NCBI GenBank assembly: GCA_031963465.1
Contig: JASSUG010000005.1
Coordinates: forward strand, 62,001 to 126,000
DNA from: Mycoavidus cysteinexigens_B
Lineage (GTDB): Bacteria; Pseudomonadota; Gammaproteobacteria; Burkholderiales; Burkholderiaceae
Direction of reading: 5' to 3'
Length of the DNA stretch: 64,000 nt
In this document: positions 8,885-17,422 of the stretch, piece after piece
Layout: every line of letters begins with the position of its first letter
Position numbering within the stretch: position 1 is the stretch's first letter
Translations under genes and position numbers: made by a program
Notes under the pieces: generated by a model
Told to the model about the DNA's origin: nothing
The model's database searches: none
The model's input: the letters and a program-made list of their open reading frames with translations, nothing else

Positions 8885-10666
8885 CTACCGTTGATTCTTA
8901 TCAACGCTTAATTCGCGCCGCAAATAGGCGCGAAAGCGTTCATTGTCATCGCCCATCCGACCACCACGCCAGATTTCTTGCCACTCGGCGGGCGCGAAAC
9001 CGGCCAAGCGTTGGTCTGCTTTATCCAGTATAAGTGCCGCCTGGCAAGATGTGGCACTCAAAGCTGCGGTCTGTAGCGGCTTAACACCCATAAAATAATG
9101 CAGCATAGCCCGCTCTGATTCGCCGACATTAAACACTGCCAGACAATCATACTGCTTGGGCAATGCCACCTGTAATGCTTTAAACGCACTCCGATAGCTA
9201 CGCGCCTCATTAAACCAGGGCAGTAACACCGTATGCAGCAGCCCCCAAACTAGCGTTATGCCAGCAAAGCTCGTGGCAATTGCACCAAGGCGCGCACGCC
9301 AAACAATTGCACCGACCCATAGTCCGCTTAAGCTAAGACCCGCCAATAGCCAGCCTAGATTGAACGGCAGCACATAGTCCAGCGGCAGCCAACGCGCGAA
9401 TAAAGCCGGGATTAACTGACCGCGGCCAGCCAACAACGCCCCCCAACAGAGCCAAAGCCAAATCCCGCAGGCAGAAAAGAAAATCACGGCGACCGCACGC
9501 CAAATACGATCTAAACGTGAAGGCAGGGTGATGCTCGCCCCCAGTAACGCCAATGCAGGGTATACCGGCAAAAGATACACCTCGCGCAGCGAGGCAGACA
9601 TCAGCAACAAGACCGTATAAAAAGTTATTGCATAAATCCAGAGAACCGTACGGGCTAATTTAACTTCACTCCTAACGCCATCAAAGACCAGTGCTTTTTG
9701 CGCATCTCCAGTCGCCGAGTACACGCGCCGGCGCTTGAACATTTCTGCGACGGCTAACCAGCCAGCAGGAAAGGCTAAGGCAATGGCCAAACCAATGTCT
9801 TGCAAATAATTAGAACGCGACCCTGCAATTTCAGAAAAGCCGAAAAACCGGCCAAAATTATTATCCCAAAACCACTCAATAAATAAAGGTTCCGCAGCAC
9901 GCCAGAATAGATAGGGCCAAACGATCAGCCAGGGTAACGCCGCCAAAGCCGACCACCATAACAATACAGCCGCACGGCGTGTGCGCAATGCGGGTAGCAC
10001 AATCACCGAGACCAAATAAGTCAATGCCAACACCCCAGGCACCAACACGCCTTTACTCATAAACGCGATGCCAGCGCCCGTACCTAACATCAGCCCAGCC
10101 TTCCAAGCGGGCGCTCGCGGTGCCATCACAAAACGCACCAGCCCAGCTAGTGCCAATACCGTCCCAGCCAATTGCGGCACGTCTGCAATCAACTTGTGCA
10201 CATGTACGACAACGCCTAGCGTTCCGAGTAAAAGCATACAAGCCGGTAAACGATAGCGGCTGCCATACAGCCAGCGAGCCATTATCGATAACGTAATCAG
10301 CGTCATCGCCATCCAGGCGATCACCGCCAACTGCGCGCCCTCTTGCAACGGCAAAAAAGCCGAGGTTAGGTAGGCAAATAAGGCCGCGGTCCAATACATT
10401 AATGGCGGTTTTTCAACGAAAGGATCAGCGCCCACAGAAGGCACGATCCAATCCACGCTCCAGGGTAACCCCTGCAGAAAATTTAAGGCCACGCCAAATG
10501 AATAAGGTTCATCCGCTTTCCATGGATCGCGCCCAAATACACCCGCAAGCATATAGGCAATCACCAGCCACAAAGAAAGCCAGTAAATTGACTGAAACTG
10601 AGGCTGCGCATCGTTGGCTGAAAGAGACGCTAAATGTTTCGTTTTAGGTACTTGCTTGCTTGACAT
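8885..10666 (-). CDS. GT-C glycosyltransferase, family 39 / ArnT-like
   Basis: A 593-residue polytopic membrane protein with about a dozen hydrophobic segments. The first periplasmic loop contains RDPWKADEPYSFG, the acidic motif with which GT-C enzymes bind the lipid-linked donor, followed by PLMYWTAALFAYLTSAFL. These features fit the PMT/ArnT family (glycosyltransferase family 39), which moves a sugar from a polyprenyl phosphate carrier to lipid A, another lipid or protein on the periplasmic side. The C-terminal soluble part (YDCLAVFNVGESERAMLHYF) is the small periplasmic domain. It lies between def and htpX on the same strand. Donor and acceptor cannot be told from sequence. Confidence 0.82.
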   Translation of the reverse strand: MSSKQVPKTKHLASLSANDAQPQFQSIYWLSLWLVIAYMLAGVFGRDPWKADEPYSFGVALNFLQGLPWSVDWIVPSVGADPFVEKPPLMYWTAALFAYLTSAFLPLQEGAQLAVIAWMAMTLITLSIMARWLYGSRYRLPACMLLLGTLGVVVHVHKLIADVPQLAGTVLALAGLVRFVMAPRAPAWKAGLMLGTGAGIAFMSKGVLVPGVLALTYLVSVIVLPALRTRRAAVLLWWSALAALPWLIVWPYLFWRAAEPLFIEWFWDNNFGRFFGFSEIAGSRSNYLQDIGLAIALAFPAGWLAVAEMFKRRRVYSATGDAQKALVFDGVRSEVKLARTVLWIYAITFYTVLLLMSASLREVYLLPVYPALALLGASITLPSRLDRIWRAVAVIFFSACGIWLWLCWGALLAGRGQLIPALFARWLPLDYVLPFNLGWLLAGLSLSGLWVGAIVWRARLGAIATSFAGITLVWGLLHTVLLPWFNEARSYRSAFKALQVALPKQYDCLAVFNVGESERAMLHYFMGVKPLQTAALSATSCQAALILDKADQRLAGFAPAEWQEIWRGGRMGDDNERFRAYLRRELSVDKNQR

Positions 10667-10707
10667 TGAGTTTGGAGAAAAATGTTAGAACCATATCCAA
10701 TTACGTA

Positions 10708-11211
10708 CTACATTGCTCTCATGAGCTTTTTCATTTTTGTTTTGATGCGCATTTGTTTAAGTGGCGATAAATAGTCAACGAATACTTTACCTAGTAAATG
10801 ATCCATCTCGTGTTGAATACAGACCGCCAGTAGGCCTTCTGCATTCAATTCAAAACTTTCTCCGCGCTCATTGAGTGCGCGCACTTTTACGCGCTCTGGC
10901 CGTTCTACTTTGTCATAGATGCCGGGTACGGATAAACAGCCTTCCTCGAAGACCTGTTTATCTTCGCTTGACCAAAGCAACTCGGGATTAATCAATACTT
11001 GCAGTTGGTCTCGGGTATCAGAAACATCAATCACCACCACGCGCTCATGCACATCCACTTGAGTAGCCGCCAGGCCAATGCCCGGCGCAGCATACATCGT
11101 TTCAGCCAGATCCCGCGCAAGCTGACGGATACGTTCATCGACGACTGCAACCGGCTTCGCCTTCTTGAAAAGCCGAGGGTCAGGATAATTTAATATATTT
11201 AATAAAGCCAT
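10708..11211 (-). CDS. def: Peptide deformylase
   Basis: A 167-residue enzyme with all three family motifs: GIGLAATQ, EEGCLSVPG (metal-ligand Cys) and QHEMDHLLGKVF (HExxH metal site). It removes the N-formyl group from nascent proteins. It begins the minus-strand block def-glycosyltransferase-htpX-fmt and is transcribed divergently from dprA across a 189-base gap (11212-11400) that must hold both promoters; I could not identify convincing -35/-10 pairs there. Confidence 0.97.
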   Translation of the reverse strand: MALLNILNYPDPRLFKKAKPVAVVDERIRQLARDLAETMYAAPGIGLAATQVDVHERVVVIDVSDTRDQLQVLINPELLWSSEDKQVFEEGCLSVPGIYDKVERPERVKVRALNERGESFELNAEGLLAVCIQHEMDHLLGKVFVDYLSPLKQMRIKTKMKKLMRAM

Positions 11212-11400
11212 GATAAATCAATTTGAAATAGCCAAACGGCCAACTTGCGATAACCCCAGAGTCCATGCACAATCCAGAAAAACCGCATACTTACCTCTGG
11301 GAAACAGACCTTAAGCACCGCAAATTACTTAACGAATGACGTAATATTAACTTAACATGGCTTATTGACCTAGGCTAGCGCCTCGGACCGACTATCTGAA

Positions 11401-12636
11401 ATGCAAACCCTCACCCTCGCTGACGATGAAATCGCTGCATGGCTACGCCTTGTCAGTACGCGTGGCGTGGGTCCAGTTGCGGTGCGCCATTTACTCCGTA
11501 TTTATGGGTTACCGCACTCTATTTTCGAGCAATCGTCGGCAGCATTAGCGCAAGTCGTTGGCGCCAAACTTGCTGGGGCAATCAAACGCGCCGACCCTGA
11601 TGGTCTGGGTGAACGCGTTGCACGCGTGCTCAAATGGGCGGCCATCGCCGGCAATCATTTTGTCACCCTAGCTGATCCAGCCTATCCACGTAGGCTATTA
11701 GAGATCGCGGATCCCCCTGTCCTACTCTACGTAAAAGGACGGCTCGAGCTACTGCATGCGCCCGCGCTGGCGATTGTCGGCAGCCGGAATGGCACGGCTC
11801 AGGGGCTGGCCAATACCCAGCAATTTGCACATGCACTCGCTCATGCAGGCTTAACGATTGTATCTGGGCTAGCGCTAGGTATCGATGGCGCCGCGCATCG
11901 TGGGGCACTGGGTAGCCCTAGCAGCACCATTGCCGTCATGGGTACTGGCGTCGATCTAGTGTATCCCGCGCGCCATTACGCGCTAGCGCATGAAATCGCT
12001 GCGCACGGGGCGATTGTCTCTGAGTGGCCGCTCGGCACAACGGCTCGCGCTCAGTATTTTCCGCAACGCAACCGGTTGATTGCGGGCTTAACTCAAGGCG
12101 TACTCGTGGCTGAGGCGGCCACCCAATCTGGCTCTTTGATTACCGCTCGCTTAGCGGGTGAAATGGGGCGTGAGGTGTTCGCCATACCGGGTTCAATTCA
12201 TTCGCCGCTGACTAAGGGCTGTCACCAGCTCATCAAAGAAGGCGCTAAGCTCGTCGAATGCGTGCAAGATATACTTGATGAGATACCACACAAAGGTTTG
12301 CCCGGAGCCATTGTCAACTCAGAAAGTCACATACATTCAGCCCAGCCAGAACAAAACTCTGAGTTAGCTAAAACCACACCAAAGACCCGCCAGCCACAGC
12401 CAGTCCAGCATGCTCCAACTGCGCACGCTATGCTAGATACGCTCGATAGCCACGCGCGCTGCGTGCTTGCCGCGCTGGATTATGACCCAACCCCACTTGA
12501 ATCGCTGGCCACGCGCACCCAACTAAACAGTGCGATACTGCAAGCAGCCCTATTGCAGCTAGAACTAGGCGGTTGGATTGCGGCCTTGCCTGGCGGCCGT
12601 GTAGAACGCATCAAGCACGACGCTGTCAGCCCATAG
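11401..12636 (+). CDS. dprA: DNA-processing protein DprA
   Basis: A 411-residue protein. The N-terminal helical region (RLVSTRGVGPVAVRHLLRIY) is the SAM-like part. The central Rossmann-like domain has ALAIVGSRNGTAQG, GLTIVSGLALGIDGAAHRGAL and PQRNRLIAGL...VAEAATQSGSLITA, the single-strand DNA-binding and RecA-loading core. A variable linker (about residues 305-340) precedes a C-terminal winged-helix (VLAALDYDPTPLESLATRTQLNSAIL). DprA protects incoming single-stranded DNA and loads RecA during transformation; its retention means at least this part of the uptake pathway is kept. Confidence 0.95.
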   Translation: MQTLTLADDEIAAWLRLVSTRGVGPVAVRHLLRIYGLPHSIFEQSSAALAQVVGAKLAGAIKRADPDGLGERVARVLKWAAIAGNHFVTLADPAYPRRLLEIADPPVLLYVKGRLELLHAPALAIVGSRNGTAQGLANTQQFAHALAHAGLTIVSGLALGIDGAAHRGALGSPSSTIAVMGTGVDLVYPARHYALAHEIAAHGAIVSEWPLGTTARAQYFPQRNRLIAGLTQGVLVAEAATQSGSLITARLAGEMGREVFAIPGSIHSPLTKGCHQLIKEGAKLVECVQDILDEIPHKGLPGAIVNSESHIHSAQPEQNSELAKTTPKTRQPQPVQHAPTAHAMLDTLDSHARCVLAALDYDPTPLESLATRTQLNSAILQAALLQLELGGWIAALPGGRVERIKHDAVSP

Positions 12637-12671
12637 AACTGTCCCGCCTCAAAGTTAGGAGAAATACGCCC

Positions 12672-13067
12672 ATGCCCGCGTTTAACCTCGATACAGATGC
12701 TCACGCCATTGCCAGCCGGCTGACCAAGCCAGATATTCTGCTGGTTGCCTGTCTCTGCGCTCAATGGTGCGATGCTTGCCGAGCTTATCAAACACTTTTT
12801 AACTCACTGGCCGATATACATCAATCTATCTGCTTTGTCTGGATCGATATCGAGACACATGCCGATCAACTTGATGAAATCGATGTTGAAGATTTTCCAA
12901 CCCTTTTGATCGAAGACGCGCACAATACTTACTTTTTCGGTACAGTACTCCCTTATGCGGCCGTAGTGGAGCGGTTATTAGCTAGCTTACCGTCAGTCAA
13001 CACGGCGGTTGTCGCACCTAAGCTATATCCACTACTTACCGCGTATTTGCCGAAAACTGTGCTATAA
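12672..13067 (+). CDS. Thioredoxin-like protein
   Basis: A 131-residue thioredoxin-fold protein with active-site segment CLCAQWCDACRAYQ, a CxxC (CDAC) motif. The reading frame can be extended to 12573, overlapping dprA, but ATG 12672 is preceded by AGGAG at 12657-12661 and starts at the point where homology to the fold begins. The cis-proline region is DFPTLLIED. No signal peptide, so it should act in the cytoplasm as a disulfide reductase or a redox sensor. It lies between dprA and the topoisomerase III gene, on the same strand. Confidence 0.85.
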   Translation: MPAFNLDTDAHAIASRLTKPDILLVACLCAQWCDACRAYQTLFNSLADIHQSICFVWIDIETHADQLDEIDVEDFPTLLIEDAHNTYFFGTVLPYAAVVERLLASLPSVNTAVVAPKLYPLLTAYLPKTVL

Positions 13068-13103
13068 AACAGCCGTTTGCGAGATCCACTCTATATTTTT
13101 TTC

Positions 13104-15671
13104 ATGCCTAAAGCTCTAATCATTGCCGAAAAGCCTTCCGTTGCAGCCGATATCGCGCGCGCCTTAGGTGGCTTTACCAAACATGACGAATACTTCGAAA
13201 GCGAGCAGTACGTGCTATCGTCAGCGGTTGGTCACCTGCTAGAAATTGCTGCTCCCGAAGAATACGAAGTCAAGCGCGGCAAATGGAGTTTTGCGCATTT
13301 GCCGGTGATTCCGCCACGTTTTGATCTACTGCCAATCGCCAAAAGCGCAACACGCCTCAAGCTTCTGAGCAAACTGATTAAACGCAAGGATATCAATACT
13401 CTGATTAATGCGTGCGATGCGGGGCGTGAGGGCGAACTGATTTTCCGTTACATCGCGCAACATGCCAAGGCCAAGCAAACGGTGCAGCGGCTATGGCTAC
13501 AATCCATGACGCCACAGGCCATTCAAGACGGTTTTGCACGCTTACGCAGTGATAGTGAGATGCAGCCGCTGGCCGATGCGGCACGTTGCCGTTCAGAAGC
13601 TGATTGGCTAGTAGGCATCAATGGCACGCGCGCCATGACCGCCTTTAATAGTAAAGGCGGAGGGTTTTTCCTAACGACCGTTGGACGCGTGCAAACTCCG
13701 ACCTTATCTGTTGTGGTTGAGCGTGAAGAAAAAATTCGCCGTTTTGCGCCGCGTGACTACTGGGAAGTTAAAGCTGAATTTGTGAGCGCGGCCGGCTTTT
13801 ATGACGGCCGTTGGTTCGATCCCAAATTTAAGAAAAATGAATTCGACCCAGAGCAACGCGACTCGCGTCTGTGGAGCGAAGCCGCAGCTGACTCTATCGT
13901 AGCAGCGTGCCGAGGTAAACCCGGCATCGTTAGTGAAGAAACCAAAGCTTCAACGCAACTCTCTCCATTATTATTTGATCTCACTAGTTTGCAACGTGAA
14001 GCAAATGGACGCTTTGGGTTCTCGGCAAAAAATACGTTGGGGTTAGCACAAGCCCTATATGAAAGGCATAAAGTTTTAACTTATCCGCGTACAGATTCGC
14101 GTGCCTTGCCCGAGGATTATCTCGACACCGTCAAACGTACCCTCGGAGTATTAAAAGAAAGCCACAACTACCTACCTTTTGCTAAACAGATTCTTGATAA
14201 AAATTGGGTCAAACCGAATCGTCGCATTTTCAATAATGCCAAGATCAGCGACCATTTCGCGATCATTCCAACCCCACATGCGCCTAAAAATTTATCGGAA
14301 GCAGAGCAGAAATTATATGACCTGGTGGTTAAGCGCTTTTTAGCCATATTTTTCCCGGCAGCTGAGTATCAACTGACCACCCGCATCACTGAAGTCGTTG
14401 GCCATCGCTTCAAAACGGAAGGTAAAGTGTTGATTGCACCGGGTTGGCGGCAAGTATATGGACATGAGGCACAGGATGAAAGTGCCAATTTAGTGCCCGT
14501 AGCCAAGGGCGAAACGGTTAAAACCGATAAAATTGCAGTGCATTTGCTCACCACTAAACCGCCTGCGCGTTATAACGAAGCCACCTTACTATCGGCCATG
14601 GAAGGCGCGGGTAAATTAGTTGAAGATGATGAGCTACGCGCTGCCATGGAAACCAAGGGCTTAGGAACACCAGCCACTCGCGCTGCGATTATCGAAGGCT
14701 TACTGACAGAAAAATATCTGATTCGCGAGGGACGCGAGCTGCTGCCGACCGCTAAGGCCTTTCAATTAATGACCCTACTGCGGGGACTTAATGTAAAAGA
14801 ACTCACCGCAGCTGAGTTGACCGGAGAATGGGAGTCTAAGCTAACGCAGATGGAGCATGGCCAGCTCACACGCGACACGTTCATGCGCGAGATCGCGCAA
14901 ATGACACAATTGATCGTCAAGCGTGCCAAAGAATACGACTCAGATACCATTCCGGGCGACTACGCCACGCTGTCCACCCCCTGCCCACATTGCGGCAACC
15001 AAGTAAAAGAAAATTACCGGCGTTTTGCGTGCACTCACTGCGAGTTTTCAATCACCAAAATTCCGGGCAGCCGACAATTTGAAATCGAAGAAGTTGAAAG
15101 CTTGCTTAGCAATAAATCAATTGGACCGCTTTCTGGTTTTCGCAGCAAAATGGGGCGGCCTTTTGCGGCGATTTTAAAGCTGGTAGAAGATAAAGAAATA
15201 AACAACTACAAACTCGAATTTGATTTTGGTCAAGATCAAAACGAAGAGACTGGTGAAGCGCCTGATTTTTCCTCTCAGACACCTGTTGGCCCCTGTCCAA
15301 AATGTAACAGCCCAGTTTTTGAGCACGGCTTAAGCTATGTATGTGAAAAATCTGTTGCCCATCCAAAGAGCTGCACTTTTCGCTCAGGCCAAATCATTCT
15401 GCAGCAAGAAATTTCACGCGAGCAGATGGAAAAGCTACTGGACGCTGGCCGTACGGATTTGCTGACCAATTTTAAATCAGCTCGTACCGGCCGCCTGTTT
15501 AAAGCTTATCTTGTTAAGCAAAATGACGGCAAGATTGGGTTTGAGTTTGAAAAGAAAGAACCTGCGGCCAAAAAAACCGCGGCGGCTGCCAAGAAAACCG
15601 CTACTGCCGCCAAGAAAACTGCTCCAGCCACCAAGAAAACGGCCAAAAAGAAAGGAGAAAAAGCTAGCTGA
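13104..15671 (+). CDS. topB: DNA topoisomerase III with lysine/alanine-rich tail
   Basis: An 855-residue type IA topoisomerase. The TOPRIM domain starts at KALIIAEKPSVAADIARALGG and contains NACDAGREGELIFRYIA. The active-site Tyr is in LTYPRTDSRALP, and GRVQTPTL is the nearby family motif. After the core come two zinc-ribbon-like segments (CPHCGNQVKENYRRFACTHC and CPKCNSPVFEHGLSYVCEKS). The C-terminus is a run of AAKKT/ATKKT repeats ending in KKKGEKAS, about 40 residues of the histone-H1-like type seen in several Betaproteobacterial topoisomerases. ATG 13104 is chosen over an upstream TTG (13077) because homology starts there. It relaxes and decatenates single-stranded or intertwined DNA. Confidence 0.95.
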   Translation: MPKALIIAEKPSVAADIARALGGFTKHDEYFESEQYVLSSAVGHLLEIAAPEEYEVKRGKWSFAHLPVIPPRFDLLPIAKSATRLKLLSKLIKRKDINTLINACDAGREGELIFRYIAQHAKAKQTVQRLWLQSMTPQAIQDGFARLRSDSEMQPLADAARCRSEADWLVGINGTRAMTAFNSKGGGFFLTTVGRVQTPTLSVVVEREEKIRRFAPRDYWEVKAEFVSAAGFYDGRWFDPKFKKNEFDPEQRDSRLWSEAAADSIVAACRGKPGIVSEETKASTQLSPLLFDLTSLQREANGRFGFSAKNTLGLAQALYERHKVLTYPRTDSRALPEDYLDTVKRTLGVLKESHNYLPFAKQILDKNWVKPNRRIFNNAKISDHFAIIPTPHAPKNLSEAEQKLYDLVVKRFLAIFFPAAEYQLTTRITEVVGHRFKTEGKVLIAPGWRQVYGHEAQDESANLVPVAKGETVKTDKIAVHLLTTKPPARYNEATLLSAMEGAGKLVEDDELRAAMETKGLGTPATRAAIIEGLLTEKYLIREGRELLPTAKAFQLMTLLRGLNVKELTAAELTGEWESKLTQMEHGQLTRDTFMREIAQMTQLIVKRAKEYDSDTIPGDYATLSTPCPHCGNQVKENYRRFACTHCEFSITKIPGSRQFEIEEVESLLSNKSIGPLSGFRSKMGRPFAAILKLVEDKEINNYKLEFDFGQDQNEETGEAPDFSSQTPVGPCPKCNSPVFEHGLSYVCEKSVAHPKSCTFRSGQIILQQEISREQMEKLLDAGRTDLLTNFKSARTGRLFKAYLVKQNDGKIGFEFEKKEPAAKKTAAAAKKTATAAKKTAPATKKTAKKKGEKAS

Positions 15672-15710
15672 GATTATCTTATGGGTGACTTGCCGGCCGC
15701 CTTCCTGGTG

Positions 15711-15735
15711 AACTACCAAGGAATCCTCGGTAGTT
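15711..15735. terminator. Hairpin between convergent topB and the HTH regulator gene
   Basis: AACTACC at 15711-15717 pairs with GGTAGTT at 15729-15735, and AGG/CCT inside extends the stem around a mismatch. It lies between the topB stop and the converging regulator stop, so it could end transcription from either side. No T-run follows, so intrinsic termination is uncertain. Confidence 0.4.
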
Positions 15736-15788
15736 GCCGATAGTTACGTCACCGTCTAGTAGTGTGGCTCCTGGAATATCGTGGAGCA

Positions 15789-16247
15789 TTAATCCCACAG
15801 TCGGCTCCAATTCTTATTTAACAATTCCTGTTTACGCTCAGCAATCTGAGCCTGGATAAATGATTCTTGTACAGCCTGGTTTTCTAGGGCCATTGTATGG
15901 CTAACAGCAAGTACCTCCGTACGGGCTATTTGCTCTGCGCGTTTTGCCAATATTTCTGCCAAATCTTGATGTGGCACGATAGCGTAAACTAATTCACAAT
16001 CAAGTGCAGCAGCTAATCTGCGTAGTTGCGCTAGCGTAATCCGGTCTTGCGCTTCATTCTTTTCAGAATTATGAATCGTATTTGAGCTAACGCCACTTCT
16101 GGCTGCTTGTTGCCGTACTGAGAGGCCCAATGTCTCGCGTATTGTTCTTAGCCAGCCATATGGCGGCCGGCCAACGTGCTTTAATTCCATCACTTTATGT
16201 AATGAGCGACATACTTGGTTGAGGCGTAAGTTCTGAGAAGTCGTCAT
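15789..16247 (-). CDS. HTH regulator of the 'mobile mystery protein A' type
   Basis: A 152-residue protein. Residues around 28-80 hold an XRE-like helix-turn-helix (GWLRTIRETLGLSVRQQAARSGVSSNTIHNSEKNE), followed by ITLAQLRRLAAALDCELVYAIVP, which matches my memory of the 'mobile mystery protein A' family. The C-terminal half is a charged helix (LAKRAEQIARTEVLAVSHTMALENQ). In other genomes this gene is typically followed by a Fic-domain partner (mystery protein B). Here downstream sequence is the convergent topB gene and no partner is present; the Fic gene 9 kb away is not adjacent. Three regularly spaced palindromes sit just upstream (16267-16356), suggesting autoregulation. Confidence 0.75.
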   Translation of the reverse strand: MTTSQNLRLNQVCRSLHKVMELKHVGRPPYGWLRTIRETLGLSVRQQAARSGVSSNTIHNSEKNEAQDRITLAQLRRLAAALDCELVYAIVPHQDLAEILAKRAEQIARTEVLAVSHTMALENQAVQESFIQAQIAERKQELLNKNWSRLWD

Positions 16248-16266
16248 CTGCTTAACAATTTAGTAA

Positions 16267-16356
16267 TTTGTACCACTATAGTGGTACAAAACAATCATTT
16301 TTGTCCGCATATAATGGTACAAATAAATAATTTTCGTCTCACTATAGTAGAACAAT
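16267..16356. promoter_or_regulatory. Triple palindromic operator, 33-base period
   Basis: 16267-16290 is a perfect 24-base palindrome whose left half is TTTGTACCACTA. A second copy at 16300-16323 keeps the right half with one change and has a degenerate left half. A third at 16333-16356 matches the consensus at 9 of 12 positions in each half. The start-to-start distance is exactly 33 bases in both steps, about three helical turns, so three dimers would bind the same face of the DNA. The array begins 20 bases upstream of the regulator start codon. Autorepression by the HTH protein is the simplest reading but is inferred. Confidence 0.75.
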
Positions 16357-16466
16357 ATTGAATAAACAGAGACCCATCCAATTCCGAAAATCTGCTGGCG
16401 TACAATCAAAACGAAAACTCCCGGCTTGCGCCGAGAGCCGATACAGCACACAGTACTCTATAGCAC

Positions 16467-17315
16467 CTATCTACTACTCTGACCATACTTATCCAGTAAC
16501 TTCTGAGCGGCTTTAATCAATGGCGTACCAATCAAAGTACCGTCTAATAAATAAGCATTGCCCTCATTTTCCTGAGCAGTGGCAACAATCCTTCTTGCCC
16601 TATCAAGGGCAGCCTCATCCGGCTGAAACACTTCATTAATATGTCGAATTTGTAATGGATGAATGGCGGATTTCCCGGTATAGCCAAGCGCTTTAACTCG
16701 GAGTGAGTCGGCAATCAAGCCATCGAAATCATGAGCATCAAAATAAGGCGTATCGATTATCTCAATGCCGGATATCTTGGCTGCATTCAAAACCTGTGTC
16801 CGTGCAAAATAAAGGCTTTCCCAGGTCATTGCGCTGCCCGTGCTACTTGCGTAGTCAGCAGCGCCAAAAATAAGCCCTTTCAGCCTTAAAGAGGCCGTAG
16901 CAATTTCTTTAGCATTAGCGACCCCTTCAGGCGTTTCAATCGAAGCCAGCAATTGAATATCATTCTCTTTATGGCCCAAGATTTTTTCAGTGATAACGAT
17001 TTCCTGCGCACTGTCCACCTTTGGCAAGAGAATATAATCAGGCAATAGGGTTTGCCGGAAGATTTCAAGCAAATCTTTAAGCCCATCCTGGGTACGCAAC
17101 GAATTGACTCTGACCGCAAATTTGACTTGCTGAGAGTGCGGGGTGGCCAAGCATCGAGCAAGCTTTCCCCTTGCGTCTTCCTTCAGATGAGGTGCAACGG
17201 GATCTTCTAAATCAATCACACAAACGTCCGCGCCACTTTGAGCCGCCTTAGCAATTCGCTCGGGTCGCAGTGCTGGTGTAAATAATACAGATCTGCAATA
17301 GGTGTTGGAAATCAT
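16467..17315 (-). CDS. CitE-like CoA-ester lyase (HpcH/HpaI family)
   Basis: A 282-residue TIM-barrel protein with the family motifs RSVLFTPALRPERI, VIDLEDPV (metal-binding Asp/Glu region), FAVRVNSLRTQDG, LLPKVDSAQEI, ASIETPEGV and GYTGKSAIHPLQI. The group includes citrate lyase beta subunit, malyl-CoA and citramalyl-CoA lyases. No citrate lyase alpha, gamma or accessory genes are near, so it is more likely a stand-alone acyl-CoA lyase or thioesterase than a citrate lyase subunit. AGGAG lies 8 bases before the start. The gene lies 107 bases downstream of a CitS-type transporter on the same strand, so uptake and cleavage of a related dicarboxylate or citrate is plausible. Confidence 0.82.
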   Translation of the reverse strand: MISNTYCRSVLFTPALRPERIAKAAQSGADVCVIDLEDPVAPHLKEDARGKLARCLATPHSQQVKFAVRVNSLRTQDGLKDLLEIFRQTLLPDYILLPKVDSAQEIVITEKILGHKENDIQLLASIETPEGVANAKEIATASLRLKGLIFGAADYASSTGSAMTWESLYFARTQVLNAAKISGIEIIDTPYFDAHDFDGLIADSLRVKALGYTGKSAIHPLQIRHINEVFQPDEAALDRARRIVATAQENEGNAYLLDGTLIGTPLIKAAQKLLDKYGQSSR

Positions 17316-17422
17316 AGCAGCACTCCTAAGTTAAGTTGAAAATAAGCTGATTCGTACGGCAATCACAATGGGTAACTGCGTACTAGGCAGATGGGATGAA
17401 AGCAGATGAGTTTGATGCCGGG

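Noticed and set aside
12573..12671. Longer N-terminus for the thioredoxin-like protein
   Set aside because: It overlaps dprA and lacks a ribosome-binding site, while ATG 12672 has AGGAG upstream.
16260..16451. 63-codon minus-strand frame upstream of the HTH regulator
   Set aside because: It runs through the three palindromic operators, has no family resemblance, and its composition (YLYHYMRTK...YHYSG) simply reflects the repeats.
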